DNA of 64,000 bases. Source: Bacillus sp. AFS006103. Lineage in GTDB: Bacteria > Bacillota > Bacilli > Bacillales > Cytobacillaceae. The notes under the pieces are model-generated. The model saw only the letters and a list, made by a program, of their open reading frames with translations. It was not told the DNA's origin and searched no databases. Position 1 is the stretch's first letter. Each line of letters begins with the position of its first letter. The DNA lies in the NCBI GenBank assembly GCA_002559145.1, contig NTXX01000001.1, forward strand, positions 1 through 64,000, in the 5' to 3' direction. Shown one piece after another: positions 16,748 to 26,789 of this stretch. Position numbers and translations under genes: made by a program.

Positions 16748-17305
16748 TTATGCACGCGATACGTATGAACTATCGGTAGTGTTGATGATTAACTTATCAC
16801 CTTGGTTGATGAAGAACGGAACCTGAACATGAAGACCTGTTTCAAGCGTAGCTGACTTCGTTCCGCCGGAAGAGGTATCCCCTTTAATTCCCGGTTCTGT
16901 TTCAGCCACCTCTAAGATTACATTGTTAGGTAATTCAACTCCAAGAGTTTCATAATTAAACATCATAATTTGAACTTCCATATTTTCTTTCAAGAATTTT
17001 AATTCATATTCAATGCTTGAAGCAGGAAGTTCTACTTGCTCGTAAGATTCCATATCCATAAACACATGATTATCACCACTAGCATAAAGATATTGCATTT
17101 TACGGTTATCAATTTGAGCCTTTTCTACTTTTTCACCAGCACGGAAGGTTTTTTCTTGAATTGCTCCATTACGAAGGTTACGAAGTTTGGAACGAACAAA
17201 AGCTGCTCCCTTACCAGGCTTTACGTGTTGGAAGTCAAGGACACGCCATAGCCCGCCATCAACTTCAATTGTTAATCCTGTTTTAAAATCATTAACAGAT
17301 ATCAT
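16748..17305 (-). CDS. efp: Elongation factor P
   Basis: EF-P relieves ribosome stalling at polyproline. The 185-residue product has the three-domain layout: KOW-like N-terminus with the modification loop [12 protein letters not shown] (Lys32 area; in Bacillus the lysine is modified with 5-aminopentanol), a central OB domain and a C-terminal OB ending [17 protein letters not shown]. It follows the Xaa-Pro peptidase gene as in B. subtilis. Confidence 0.98.
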   Translation of the reverse strand: MISVNDFKTGLTIEVDGGLWRVLDFQHVKPGKGAAFVRSKLRNLRNGAIQEKTFRAGEKVEKAQIDNRKMQYLYASGDNHVFMDMESYEQVELPASSIEYELKFLKENMEVQIMMFNYETLGVELPNNVILEVAETEPGIKGDTSSGGTKSATLETGLHVQVPFFINQGDKLIINTTDSSYVSRA

Positions 17306-17326
17306 AATAAAATCCTCCTAAAATCA

Positions 17327-18388
17327 TTACAGTATAATTAGTTCTTTTGTAGAATGTGTGAGTGCTTCATTAAGTTCATTCGTAATCAATGTATCATCTT
17401 CAATCCGAACGCCACCAAGACCTGGGATATAAATACCTGGTTCGCATGTTACCACCATTCCAGGTTCTAAGATGATATCAGACTTCTTGGATAATCCAGG
17501 ACCCTCATGTACTTCAAGGCCGATCCCATGTCCAGTCGAATGACCGAAGTATTCACCATATCCTTTTTCTGTTATGTAGTCTCGCGTTATTGCATCTGCT
17601 TGCTTACCTGTTAAACCTGGTTTAATCCCAGCCATTCCACGTAATTGGGCTTCAAGTACCACATCATAAATTTCTCTAAGCTTTGCGTCAGGTTCTCCGA
17701 CAGCAACTGTTCTTGTAATATCTGAAACATATCCATTGTAATAACAGCCATAGTCCATTGTTACAATGTCACCTATTTCAATAACTTTGTCACTTGCCAC
17801 ACCATGTGGAAGAGCAGAGCGATAACCCGAAGCAACAATTGTATCGAATGAAGAGGAAGTAGCGCCAGCTCTCCTCATAAAGAATTCTAATTCATTGGAT
17901 ACTTCTAATTCTGTTTTTCCTGGACGAATGAAGTCTAAAATATGTTTAAATGCAGCATCAGCAATATCAGCTGCTACCTTTAATATCTTAATCTCTGCAT
18001 CTGTCTTTATCAAGCGTAACTTTTCAATTACGTCGGAAAACGGAACAAGTTCAGCTTCAACTTCTTTATCATATACTTTAAAGGAGGCGTAGGATAGAAA
18101 ATCTTCTTCAAATCCAAGCTTTTGAACTCCTAGATTTTTCACTTGTATTGCTACCTCTTCAGGAATCGTTCCTGAAGTTTTAATTATTTCAAAACCTTGG
18201 CATTGTTTAGTCGCTTGTTCAATATAGCGGAAATCTGTAAGAAAAAGTGCCTTTTCAGCGCTAATTAATACGGCGCCGGCAGTGCCGGTAAAGTTTGAAA
18301 TATAGCGTCGATTAAATGGGCTAGTGATTAAAATCCCATCAATACCTAGTGTCGCAAAATTAGATCTTAATTTTTCTATTTTTTCCAT
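17327..18388 (-). CDS. yqhT: Xaa-Pro aminopeptidase (YqhT)
   Basis: This is an M24 metallopeptidase that removes the residue ahead of proline. The 353-residue product has an N-terminal creatinase-like domain and a pita-bread catalytic domain with metal ligands in DYGC (Asp), DITR (Asp), HSTGHGIG (His), EPGIY (Glu) and IEDD (Glu). It precedes efp by 21 bases, the usual arrangement. Confidence 0.95.
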   Translation of the reverse strand: MEKIEKLRSNFATLGIDGILITSPFNRRYISNFTGTAGAVLISAEKALFLTDFRYIEQATKQCQGFEIIKTSGTIPEEVAIQVKNLGVQKLGFEEDFLSYASFKVYDKEVEAELVPFSDVIEKLRLIKTDAEIKILKVAADIADAAFKHILDFIRPGKTELEVSNELEFFMRRAGATSSSFDTIVASGYRSALPHGVASDKVIEIGDIVTMDYGCYYNGYVSDITRTVAVGEPDAKLREIYDVVLEAQLRGMAGIKPGLTGKQADAITRDYITEKGYGEYFGHSTGHGIGLEVHEGPGLSKKSDIILEPGMVVTCEPGIYIPGLGGVRIEDDTLITNELNEALTHSTKELIIL

Positions 18389-18466
18389 TGCTCTCCACTC
18401 TCCTTTTCAAATCCAATGAGGACAAAATTATTTTATCATAACCTGCCTAATCCGACTATTCGAAAC

Positions 18467-18964
18467 TTAGGTAGCTTCCTCATTCTCTTGTTCATTAGTA
18501 TTTTGATACTCATAATTTATGGAATAACCAATAAAGATTCCATATACGATATAAATACAAACAGATGTAATGAGTGTATCTCTGTTCAAATCAAAAATTG
18601 GTTTCATACCTGGAAAAAGTGGGTTTAAAACAAAGAAGACCACCAAAAACAATAAAATGCCATAACCCATTCCAAACCAAAACCCGGTGAATTTTCTAAG
18701 CACAGCATAATAAATAAACGCTGCAACTACTGAACATATTCCAATTAATATGATGGAAATGAGTGTACCCAGCCATTCGTACTTCCAATTCCCTAGTGCC
18801 CATGGTTCAAGAATGACATTTGGACGAATCTCTGTAAAACTTAAGTAGGAAGCCAAGCAGCCAATCAATCCCCAAAACAATCCTCCAAATAACCCTGTCC
18901 AAAATACCATTACTGGAAAAGACATAGCTACAGGATAATTTCCCGGATTATGCTCTTTCATCAT
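18467..18964 (-). CDS. yqhR: Conserved membrane protein YqhR
   Basis: This is a four-helix membrane protein of unknown role, conserved next to yqhQ in bacilli. I chose the ATG at 18964 (MMKEHNPGN) because GGAGG lies 8-12 bases upstream and the longer start would put that site inside the gene. Hydrophobic segments lie at about 20-45, 70-90, 98-118 and 132-152. The aroQ (yqhS) that sits between yqhR and yqhT in B. subtilis is missing here. Confidence 0.85.
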   Translation of the reverse strand: MMKEHNPGNYPVAMSFPVMVFWTGLFGGLFWGLIGCLASYLSFTEIRPNVILEPWALGNWKYEWLGTLISIILIGICSVVAAFIYYAVLRKFTGFWFGMGYGILLFLVVFFVLNPLFPGMKPIFDLNRDTLITSVCIYIVYGIFIGYSINYEYQNTNEQENEEAT

Positions 18965-19245
18965 AGCAACAACCTCCATCTATTTTCTGTAATTCAGGAA
19001 GGAACTTTAATGTTATATTTTCTTGTTATTCTACCCCAGACTTAGCAACATTTATGGCCATAGTAAAATTCATTTTTATTATGCCCTCTTGATTTCAATC
19101 CCTTACGTGGTAAAAAAACTTTTTAAATGGAAATATTATGTCATTCCTAGAGGTTTTTTCGTTTTTCTAGTAGAATATAATTAAGTACATACAGATTTTT
19201 CTTTTCAGCTGGTGTGCAACTATAGATTAGGTTGGTGTAAAGTAT

Positions 19246-20190
19246 ATGTCCAATTCTCAAAAACCCGTTTATGGCGGCCAGGCGGTTGTCGAAGGAGTTA
19301 TGTTTGGCGGAAAACATCATTATGTTACCGCGGTACGCAGAAAGGATCAATCTGTTGAATATTTTCATTTGCCTCGGAAGGCAAATCCTTATTTTACAAT
19401 TCTAAAAAAAATTCCTTTTCTTCGGGGGATTATCGCTATTATTGAGTCAAGTGCAAATGGATCAAAACATTTAAACTTCTCAACGGAAAGATTTGATATC
19501 GATCCAAAAGAAGATGAAACCATAAAAGAAAAAGAAGTCTCTAAATTGACCATGTATCTTGGTGTAGCCGCCATTGGTGTTATTTCATTCTTATTTGGAA
19601 AATTTGCTTTTACGCTGATTCCTGTGTTCCTTGCTGTTTTGACAAAACCAATTTTCCCTTCTGATTTTGCTCAAGTGTTAGTGGAAGGCTTTTTTAAACT
19701 GATTTTATTAATAACCTATATTTATTTTGTCTCACTTACTCCATTGATAAAAAGAGTGTTTCAATATCACGGTGCTGAACATAAAGTAATTAATACTTTT
19801 GAAGCCGGAGTCGAGTTATCGGTTGAAAATGTGCAGGCTCATTCCCGTCTCCATTACCGCTGTGGAAGTAGTTTCATCCTTTTTACAGTCGTTGTTGGTG
19901 TTTTTGTTTATATGCTGGTTCCCACATCCCCACTTTGGTTACGAATTGTTGACCGGCTTCTCCTTATACCTGTTGTGTTGGGAATCGCGTTTGAAGTTTT
20001 GCAGGTAACAAACAAACTAAGAGATGTTCCAGTGTTGAAGTATTTAGGTCTCCCGGGACTTTGGCTTCAACTATTAACAACAAAGGAACCACAAAATGAT
20101 CAAGTAGAAGTGGCAATACTTTCTTTTAACGAATTATTAAGAAGAGAGAAAGAATCTGAGTACTCTGTTAAAAGTGAAGAAATTGTCTAA
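19246..20190 (+). CDS. yqhQ: Conserved membrane protein YqhQ (DUF1385)
   Basis: The 314-residue product shows the DUF1385 signatures: YGGQAVVEGVMFGG at the start, RYHGAEHKVINTFEAG-type YHGAEHK in the middle, then HSRLHYRCGSSF and four hydrophobic segments. The function is unknown. It is divergent from yqhR, as in B. subtilis. Confidence 0.94.
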   Translation: MSNSQKPVYGGQAVVEGVMFGGKHHYVTAVRRKDQSVEYFHLPRKANPYFTILKKIPFLRGIIAIIESSANGSKHLNFSTERFDIDPKEDETIKEKEVSKLTMYLGVAAIGVISFLFGKFAFTLIPVFLAVLTKPIFPSDFAQVLVEGFFKLILLITYIYFVSLTPLIKRVFQYHGAEHKVINTFEAGVELSVENVQAHSRLHYRCGSSFILFTVVVGVFVYMLVPTSPLWLRIVDRLLLIPVVLGIAFEVLQVTNKLRDVPVLKYLGLPGLWLQLLTTKEPQNDQVEVAILSFNELLRREKESEYSVKSEEIV

Positions 20191-20256
20191 ATTTTTGTAT
20201 TAAAGTGTTTAAAAGATTTAAAAAATGCTTAAGATGCTCTTAGGGAGGTGGCTTTC

Positions 20257-20643
20257 TTGAAAAATCGGACATTTGTTAATGTTGTTGTTGGGGGACTTAT
20301 CATTCTTGCTTTACTTGGCCTTGTTGGTACATTTACAGCTAATCCTGCCGGTTTCATTCAGAGAATAGCTGTCATTGCATTGATTGTTTTAGCTGTTTAT
20401 CTCCTTGTGAGAAAGTTTTCCAAATCAAGCCCTCAGAAAAAAGAGCAGCGTGCATTTCTTAAGGCCGCCAAAAAATCAAAAAAACGATTACAGCATAAGG
20501 GTGGAGACGGGACTGTAAAGACCTCCTCTCTTGGGACTCTTGCATCATTAAAGAAAAGCAACAAGACAAAAAAGAAATCTCCTGCTCATTTAACCGTTAT
20601 CGACGGCAAAAAGGGTAAAAAGAAAAATCGAGCATCTTTATAA
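20257..20643 (+). CDS. yqhP: YqhP-like small membrane protein (SA1362 family)
   Basis: The product of 128 residues has two N-terminal membrane segments (about 5-25 and 30-47) and a long Lys-rich tail with SPQKKEQRAFLKAAKKSKKR. I chose TTG at 20257 because GGGAGGTGG lies immediately upstream and covers the GTG at 20248. It follows yqhQ as in B. subtilis. Function unknown. Confidence 0.82.
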   Translation: MKNRTFVNVVVGGLIILALLGLVGTFTANPAGFIQRIAVIALIVLAVYLLVRKFSKSSPQKKEQRAFLKAAKKSKKRLQHKGGDGTVKTSSLGTLASLKKSNKTKKKSPAHLTVIDGKKGKKKNRASL

Positions 20644-20657
20644 GCGCTCGATTTTTT
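20623..20657 (+). terminator. Terminator overlapping the yqhP stop
   Basis: AAAAATCGAGC pairs with GCTCGATTTTT, followed by Ts; the yqhP stop lies in the loop. It can also end yqhO from the other strand. Confidence 0.82.
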
Positions 20658-20686
20658 CATGTAAACTTTTATATGTGGCTAACGAA

Positions 20687-21571
20687 TTAATATCCCCATG
20701 TTTTCAAAAATTGTTTTGCTTTCTCTCGGCCTAAATCGTAAAGGGCACTTTTCCTTTCCTCTGTCAAACCAAATTCAGTGGATAAAAAACCTTCAGTGGG
20801 GATAAAGATGATATTCTTAACATGTTTTTTTGAAATGTACCTCGAATCGTGGGCATCCTTCATGGTTTCAAAAAGGGCTCCAAAAAGTTGAATCGCGTTC
20901 TTTATTTTATGTTTTTCACGTTCATACTCACTTGAGCTTAATTTAATACCAAGAACAGGTCTTACTTTTGGTGCATTATCCTTGTCAAATAGCCACATTG
21001 GAAAATTACTTAGTACTCCGCCATCCACTAAAATATTGATACCGTCCCTTGAGTGGATTTTAACAGGTTCAAAGAAATAGGGGATACTGCAGCTAATTCT
21101 AATTGCTTTTGCAATCGGGAAGGAGCCGGGCGAAATTCCATATTTCGGTAGATCATCAGGAAAAACGATCATTTGGCCATTCGAAAGGTCCGATCCAATC
21201 ACTCGAAGTGCATGTGGGGGCAAATCCGCGAAGGTCTTTAATCCCTTGGCTTCAAGTTTTTCACAGAGCCATTTTTCAAGCATATTGCCTTTATAAAGCC
21301 CTAACTTCCAATAGACAAACAACCATTTTGCAAAGGGGAAGGGAATAATTGTTTTACGTGCATCCATAAGTTTTGAAAGATCAATTTCGTCAATCAACCG
21401 GTAGATTTCTTTACTAGTATAGCCGGCAGCAATTAATGCGGCAACGATCGACCCGGCACTCGTTCCAGCCACCCTTGCAAATCGTAATCCTTTGTTTTCT
21501 ATTTCTTCGCACGCTCCAATCAACGCAAACCCTTTTATTCCTCCCCCAGAAAACACGCCGTCTATATACAT
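20687..21571 (-). CDS. yqhO: Patatin-like phospholipase YqhO
   Basis: This is a patatin-fold lipid acyl hydrolase. The oxyanion motif GGGIKG, the nucleophile motif GTSAGS and the catalytic DGG (ILVDGGVLSNFP) are all present. I chose ATG at 21571 (MYIDGVFSGGG) because TAGGAGTGG is 7 bases upstream; the product has 294 residues. The substrate is unknown. It is convergent with yqhP. Confidence 0.93.
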   Translation of the reverse strand: MYIDGVFSGGGIKGFALIGACEEIENKGLRFARVAGTSAGSIVAALIAAGYTSKEIYRLIDEIDLSKLMDARKTIIPFPFAKWLFVYWKLGLYKGNMLEKWLCEKLEAKGLKTFADLPPHALRVIGSDLSNGQMIVFPDDLPKYGISPGSFPIAKAIRISCSIPYFFEPVKIHSRDGINILVDGGVLSNFPMWLFDKDNAPKVRPVLGIKLSSSEYEREKHKIKNAIQLFGALFETMKDAHDSRYISKKHVKNIIFIPTEGFLSTEFGLTEERKSALYDLGREKAKQFLKTWGY

Positions 21572-21664
21572 AGCAGCCACTCCTAAAGATGAACTCATTT
21601 TTACATCTTTAAGCAGTTTTTATTATAAATAGTACAGTGGACAAGAAGAAAATTTATTACAAGT

Positions 21665-21696
21665 AAAAAGGACACCGCTCTTAAACGATGTCCCTT
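21665..21696 (-). terminator. Terminator of the NlpC/P60 gene
   Basis: AAGGACAC and GTGTCC-type arms flank a short loop, followed by Ts on the minus strand, about 40 bases beyond the gene. Confidence 0.65.
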
Positions 21697-21733
21697 CCTT
21701 AGTTGCCGATATTGAAACCGCTTAACTTTTTCG

Positions 21734-22186
21734 TTAAAAACGTTTGGCACCAATGAATCTTGGTTTCCAATAACTGTTGCTTGTATAAGCAATTGAAACA
21801 CCTTTTGAGGATGAAGACTGAATCATTTTTCCGCCACCTATGTATATGGCAACATGACTAGGTCTGCTAGCTTTATTTTGTGAAAAGAACATTAAATCTC
21901 CAGTTCTCAAGGATTTCACACGGTATCCCTTGTTGTAGAACATTTCAGCTGCCGTCCGTGGCAATACTTTGCCAGCCTTGCCGAAAGAATACTTCACTAA
22001 ACCAGAGCAATCAAATCCACTGGGTGTTAATCCACCCCATCGATATGGTACGCCGAGATTTGCTTTTGCTACTGAGATTGCTTTTGTATGGTAATAGGCC
22101 GCTTCCGCTTTATCACCCATAGTGGTAAACAATGAACTTAGAATAATTGTCATAGCCATCATAGCTGTCATGATTTTTTTCAACAT
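21734..22186 (-). CDS. Secreted NlpC/P60 cell-wall hydrolase
   Basis: The product has a signal peptide (about 1-29, ending AEA) and one NlpC/P60 domain with the catalytic Cys in GFDCSGLVKYSFG and His in RPSHVAIYIGGG. No LysM or SH3 binding modules are present; at 150 residues it is a minimal enzyme. I chose ATG at 22186, preceded by GGGGGA. It lacks an obvious operon partner. It probably cleaves D-Glu-meso-DAP type bonds, as its family does. Confidence 0.92.
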   Translation of the reverse strand: MLKKIMTAMMAMTIILSSLFTTMGDKAEAAYYHTKAISVAKANLGVPYRWGGLTPSGFDCSGLVKYSFGKAGKVLPRTAAEMFYNKGYRVKSLRTGDLMFFSQNKASRPSHVAIYIGGGKMIQSSSSKGVSIAYTSNSYWKPRFIGAKRF

Positions 22187-22346
22187 CTTGTTTAATCCCC
22201 CTGTGTGCTTCGATACTATTAATATACAAAAAAAGCATAACACCGAAGTAACAGGTAGATTACAGTTATATTACAAATTTCGACTTTATTTTTGGAAAAC
22301 TAGCATTAAATGGAGGATTATGTATCTTTAGGGAAAGAATATTAAC

Positions 22347-22370
22347 AAAAAAAGGGGGATTTTCTCCCCC
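22347..22370 (-). terminator. Terminator of the ribonucleotide reductase gene
   Basis: GGGGGA pairs with TCCCCC across a short A-rich loop; on the minus strand a T-run follows. Confidence 0.85.
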
Positions 22371-22385
22371 TCTAAGTAAAACGTA

Positions 22386-24944
22386 TTACAGACCACATTT
22401 TAATTGGGCACCACAGTTTGTACATGTATTGCAGCCACCCATTTCTTTTACCTTTCCAGTTCGGCAGACCGGGCAAGTATTACCTACTTCAGATCCGATT
22501 GTTACACTTGTTGAGCGAAGTTCACTGATGGTATCAACAAGAACCACATGCTGCTTCGGTTTTTCATTAAAAATTGATAATTGTTCAGTGGTATTTTCTT
22601 CTGCTTTAAGTGTTAGCACCTGAGAATCGCGTGAACCATCCACATAAACAGTTCCACCCTTTGCACCGCCGCGATATAAACGCTGGTATACCTTTTCAAC
22701 CTGCTCTACGCTATACCCTTTTGGTGCATTGACGGTTTTACTAATGGAGCTGTCAATCCAGCGCTGGATGACACATTGAACATCCGCATGTGCATCCGTC
22801 GAGAGTTCCATCGATGAAATAAACCAATTTGGAAGATTGTTTGGATCTACTTCTGGATGCTTTTCTAGATATTCTTTTACGATATCCGCTTTTACTTCGA
22901 TAAATTTACCGAGACGTCCGCTTCGGAAATAAGAGAAGGAGAAATAAGGCTCTAATCCGGTGGAAACTCCAACCATTGTCCCAGTGGATCCCGTTGGAGC
23001 AACAGTTAATAAATGAGAATTTCTAATTCCACTGTTTAATATAGATTCGCGGATATCATTAGGCATTTTCTTCATATATCCTGTATCGATGAAAGCTTGT
23101 CGTAATCGATTGGTTTCATTTGGTGTTTCACCAGTCAAGAATGGGAAGCTTCCCTTCTCTTTTGCCAATTCAATTGAAGTTCTGTATGCAGTTGTTGCAA
23201 TAATCTCAAATACTTTGTCAACAAGTTCGTTTCCTTCTGGTGAGCCATATTCCGTTTCACAATAAATCAGCATGTCATGCAAGCCCATGACTCCAAGCCC
23301 TACACGTCGTTCACCAAGCGCCTGTTTTTTATTTTCTTCTAGGAAATATGGAGTAGCATTAATAACGTTATCCTGCATCCGTACTCCTACTGCTACCGTT
23401 TTCTTTAACTTTTCAAAATCAACTTGTCTTGTTTCCTTATCAGCCATCTCCGCGAGATTAACAGCTGCAAGGTTACAGACGGAAAATGGTGCAAGTGGTT
23501 GTTCTCCACACGGATTTGTTGCAACGACTTGTTGTCCGTATGCTTTTGCATTGGTCATGTCGTTTGCATTGTCAATAAAAAATATACCTGGTTCAGCTGA
23601 GTAGGTAGCGCAAATGTTGATTAGATTCCAGAGTTCTTTCGCTTTGAACTTTTTGTAAACCCGTACTTTATGTCCAAGTTTTTCCCACTCACGAACGTCA
23701 CCAACTTTATGCCATTCTTCATTATAAACTTTCATTTCCTCTTGATTATAACGTTCAACATATGGGAAACGGAGTTCATAGTCACTATCGTTTTCAACAG
23801 CTTCCATAAATTCTTTTGTTAGACAGACAGAAATGTTTGCACCTGTAAGAAACTCAGAATTATGAACAGTGTAATTGCCACCCGTTAATAATTTTTCTTC
23901 CGCATCTGCAATGATGTTTGCATCAAAGCCACCGAAGCCAGGAATGTTTTTATAGTTTACAATCCCTTGGTACATTGCCGTTTCTCTAAGAGTTAACGGA
24001 GTGAACTTTAATTTATCTTTTGCAAGTTTTTTAATCGTTTCATCATTAGTATTTTCAATTAAGAATCTTAGAATTCTAGGATTTTGCATCTTTGAAATAA
24101 TAAATTCAATAATGTCTGGATGCCAGTCAGCCAACATAATCATCTGAGCTCCACGTCTTGATCCGCCCTGCTCAACCAAATGCGTCAACTTCGCGATATC
24201 ATCCAACCATGAAACAGAACCAGATGACTTCCCATTCACGCCTCTAGCTAGTGTATTACGCGGTCTCAAAGTTGAGCCATTTGTACCAACTCCGCCTCCG
24301 CGGCTCATGATTTCCATTACTTGCTTCCGATGATCCGAGATGCCTTCGCGCGAGTCAGGAACGAACGGCATTACATAGCAATTGAAGTAAGTAACATCCG
24401 TATCTGCCCCTGCACCGTATAGAACACGTCCTGCTGGAATGAAATTCATGTTAACAAGCTCTTGATAAAACCGCTCTGTCCATTCTCGCCGCTTCTCTTC
24501 CGTCTCTTCGACCGAAGCAAGACCAGTTGCATTCCGCTTCGCGATTTGCTCGTAGAAGATCTCCAAAGGCTTTTCAATGACATCTAATGACCTGTCTATC
24601 ACACCAGTACTAGCTTCTTCAGGATCATCGAGCACTCCCCTAAATTCCTCTTCTACTAAAACTTTCGCTCTTTTCTTTTCCCAGTCGATTTCCTTGATAT
24701 ATCCAAGGCCACGTGCTGGAAATTTGGGATCCTCTTTAATAGTCAAAACAACAAAGTCGCCGTTAGTAAGAGTAATTTTTGCAGTATCTTTAAAAGTATA
24801 GCGGTCTAACATGACCAAACGGGAAACACCCTTGTGAGTTATTTTCATATCTGGGGTAACCGGATGTACCTGAGGGTATAAGTGAATATCCTCATTCAAC
24901 CTTTCAAAATCAATATTCATTGCTTGTCTAAAAACTACAGACAT
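22386..24944 (-). CDS. nrdJ: Adenosylcobalamin-dependent (class II) ribonucleotide reductase
   Basis: This enzyme reduces ribonucleotides using adenosylcobalamin, so DNA precursors can be made with or without oxygen. The 852-residue product has the GGGVGTNGSTLRPRNT region, the radical-site loop NPCGEQPLAPFSVCNLAAVNL, and the PTGSTGTMVGVSTG loop. The C-terminus has paired Cys (CPVC, CNTCTNC, KCGL) typical of the redox-active, zinc-like tail. AAGGGAG precedes the ATG. An NrdR box candidate lies about 140 bases upstream. B. subtilis has mntR in this neighbourhood. Confidence 0.95.
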   Translation of the reverse strand: MSVVFRQAMNIDFERLNEDIHLYPQVHPVTPDMKITHKGVSRLVMLDRYTFKDTAKITLTNGDFVVLTIKEDPKFPARGLGYIKEIDWEKKRAKVLVEEEFRGVLDDPEEASTGVIDRSLDVIEKPLEIFYEQIAKRNATGLASVEETEEKRREWTERFYQELVNMNFIPAGRVLYGAGADTDVTYFNCYVMPFVPDSREGISDHRKQVMEIMSRGGGVGTNGSTLRPRNTLARGVNGKSSGSVSWLDDIAKLTHLVEQGGSRRGAQMIMLADWHPDIIEFIISKMQNPRILRFLIENTNDETIKKLAKDKLKFTPLTLRETAMYQGIVNYKNIPGFGGFDANIIADAEEKLLTGGNYTVHNSEFLTGANISVCLTKEFMEAVENDSDYELRFPYVERYNQEEMKVYNEEWHKVGDVREWEKLGHKVRVYKKFKAKELWNLINICATYSAEPGIFFIDNANDMTNAKAYGQQVVATNPCGEQPLAPFSVCNLAAVNLAEMADKETRQVDFEKLKKTVAVGVRMQDNVINATPYFLEENKKQALGERRVGLGVMGLHDMLIYCETEYGSPEGNELVDKVFEIIATTAYRTSIELAKEKGSFPFLTGETPNETNRLRQAFIDTGYMKKMPNDIRESILNSGIRNSHLLTVAPTGSTGTMVGVSTGLEPYFSFSYFRSGRLGKFIEVKADIVKEYLEKHPEVDPNNLPNWFISSMELSTDAHADVQCVIQRWIDSSISKTVNAPKGYSVEQVEKVYQRLYRGGAKGGTVYVDGSRDSQVLTLKAEENTTEQLSIFNEKPKQHVVLVDTISELRSTSVTIGSEVGNTCPVCRTGKVKEMGGCNTCTNCGAQLKCGL

Positions 24945-25083
24945 GAGAACAACTCCCTTATTAATAAATCTACCTATTGTGCTAAATCTAGCAGATTTGA
25001 GCTATATCTAGTTGGTTTGTATTTTTAGGTTATCATAGCACACCCGAGAAAATCAATATGTAGTACCGAAAATATTTTCGACA

Positions 25084-25099
25084 CCACTATATATTGTAT
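25084..25099. promoter_or_regulatory. Candidate NrdR box
   Basis: The 16 bases match the NrdR consensus (ACAC-W-ATATAT-W-GTGT) at 14 positions, with the core CTATATATTG intact. A weaker related site is at 25002-25011, but the spacing between them (about 85) is not the usual pair spacing. Regulation of nrdJ is inferred. Confidence 0.5.
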
Positions 25100-25243
25100 T
25101 TAGAACCATTACTAATCATTTTGTCAAACTCAAAAAATAATAGAATTAAAAGTAAACCAAAGCTATTAGATGATTTTCGGCATAATTCAGGAAAATTCAA
25201 CAAAATTCGCAGGTTGCTTCTTTATATTTATAGTTTTAACAAG

Positions 25244-25269
25244 AAAAAAAGCGACGGATCCGCCGCTTC
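25244..25269 (-). terminator. lipM terminator
   Basis: GAAGCGGCGGATCCGTCGCT-type stem on the minus strand, followed by seven Ts, a few bases after the lipM stop. Confidence 0.92.
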
Positions 25270-25272
25270 AGA

Positions 25273-26109
25273 CTATCTCTTAAAATTCCATTCATCACTT
25301 TCATAGCGCTCTTTTGCAATTCTTTCAACGTATGCAAGTTCTTCCTGCGTTAATTGATAAGGCTCCAAGTCAATATTTAGACCTTCCGCAAAGCCTTTAT
25401 AAAAAGCTTCCTTTGCTTCCTCAAGTGATATTTCCCTTGGACTAATATCATTAATGGCAACGGCTTTATCCTTAAAAGCTTTTCTCATTCGTTCCTTAAC
25501 TCTTTCACTCGGATATTTAAATAAACTAAAGAGCTTATCTTCATCTAGATCTAGCAGAATAGAGCCGTGCTGTAGGATGACCCCCTTTTGCCTTGTTTGT
25601 GCGCTGCCGGCAACCTTCCTGCCTTCCACCACTAGTTCATACCAGCTTGGAGCGTCAAAACAAACTGCAGAGCGAGGGTTTTTTAATGCCTCCCTATCTT
25701 CTGCTGTTTTTGGGACAGCAAAATATGCTTCAAGTCCCAAATGATGAAATCCTTTTAAAATCCCTTCAGAAATAACCCGATACGCCTCTGTCACCGAATT
25801 AGGCATTTCGGGGTGTTCTTCAGAAACGATGACACTATAGGTAAGCTCGTGTTCATGGAGAACCCCACGTCCTCCTGTAGGTCTTCTGACAAAACCAAGT
25901 TGATGAGCCTTGACCGCGTCCATATCAATTTCCTTCTCAACCTTTTGAAAATATCCAACCGACAGCGTCGCCGGATTCCAACCATAGAATCGAATCACTG
26001 GAGGAATTTTCCCTTCACTATGCCAATCGAGTAACGCTTCATCTAAGGCCATATTAAAAGATGGTGAACTATTTCCAGTATCAATAAAACGCCAAACTTC
26101 TTTTTTCAT
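25273..26109 (-). CDS. lipM: Octanoyltransferase LipM
   Basis: LipM transfers octanoyl from acyl carrier protein to GcvH in lipoate synthesis. The 278-residue product has the biotin/lipoate-transferase fold: [18 protein letters not shown], a Cys in [12 protein letters not shown] that fits the acyl-enzyme nucleophile, and [23 protein letters not shown]. Its location beside the glycine cleavage genes agrees with its role, since GcvH is the first acceptor. Confidence 0.94.
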   Translation of the reverse strand: MKKEVWRFIDTGNSSPSFNMALDEALLDWHSEGKIPPVIRFYGWNPATLSVGYFQKVEKEIDMDAVKAHQLGFVRRPTGGRGVLHEHELTYSVIVSEEHPEMPNSVTEAYRVISEGILKGFHHLGLEAYFAVPKTAEDREALKNPRSAVCFDAPSWYELVVEGRKVAGSAQTRQKGVILQHGSILLDLDEDKLFSLFKYPSERVKERMRKAFKDKAVAINDISPREISLEEAKEAFYKGFAEGLNIDLEPYQLTQEELAYVERIAKERYESDEWNFKR

Positions 26110-26301
26110 TATAAAACCTCATTTTTTTATAATTATTTCGTGTTTTAGTCTACCAAAATCTGATATAGATTCAAAATAAGATGTTTCTGCTATAATTAAT
26201 AACGTAATTTGAAAAGTTTTTTTGCATTCATCTTTATCTTTATAGGATAGACTTATATAATAAATATTAGTGCAGCATAGCTTGAAAGGGGCAAAAAGAA
26301 G

Positions 26302-26685
26302 TTGAATTCACTTTATCCATTATTAATCATCATCGTCGCAGTTATCATTTATTCCGTTTTCACTTTTTTCTATCAGAAAAGGATTGTTAAAACGGTAACA
26401 GAAGAAGAGTTCCGTGCAGGTTACAGAAAGGCACAACTAATAGATGTTCGTGAAGCAAACGAATTCGAAGGCGGCCATATTTTAGGAGCACGTAATATCC
26501 CAATGTCACAAATGAAAATGCGTATGAAAGAAATTCGTTCCGATATGCCGGTATATCTCTATTGCCAAAGTGGAATGCGCAGTGGACGCGCAGCCCAGTT
26601 CTTACACAGAAAAGGCTATAGAGAACTAACCCAGCTTCAAGGCGGGTTTAAAAAATGGTCCGGTAAAGTTAAAACGAAGAAATAA
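26302..26685 (+). CDS. yqhL: Rhodanese-like protein YqhL
   Basis: The product has an N-terminal membrane segment (about 4-22) and a rhodanese domain (about 35-125) with active-site loop CQSGMRSGRA (Cys at about 93). It starts at TTG, preceded by GAAAGGGG. It is a membrane-anchored sulfurtransferase-type protein of unknown substrate; it stands alone, divergent from lipM. Confidence 0.92.
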   Translation: MNSLYPLLIIIVAVIIYSVFTFFYQKRIVKTVTEEEFRAGYRKAQLIDVREANEFEGGHILGARNIPMSQMKMRMKEIRSDMPVYLYCQSGMRSGRAAQFLHRKGYRELTQLQGGFKKWSGKVKTKK

Positions 26686-26695
26686 GAAAATCTTT

Positions 26696-26723
26696 AAGGC
26701 ACCGGATTTCGGCGCCTTTTTTA
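26696..26723 (+). terminator. yqhL terminator
   Basis: AGGC-a-CCG pairs with CGG-c-GCCT, followed by six Ts. Confidence 0.88.
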
Positions 26724-26743
26724 TTTTGAATAAATTGTTTCGC

Positions 26744-26781
26744 AAAAAGAGAGGTCAGATTCGATTTATGAATCTGACCTT
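26744..26781 (-). terminator. gcv operon terminator
   Basis: AGGTCAGATT pairs with AATCTGACCT, followed on the minus strand by a T-rich run, about ten bases beyond gcvPB. Confidence 0.85.
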
Positions 26782-26789
26782 TCCGTTTA

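Noticed and set aside
24945..25240. Cobalamin riboswitch upstream of nrdJ
   Set aside because: A B12-dependent enzyme would fit one, but the B12-box pattern and surrounding helices are not present in the 300 bases upstream.
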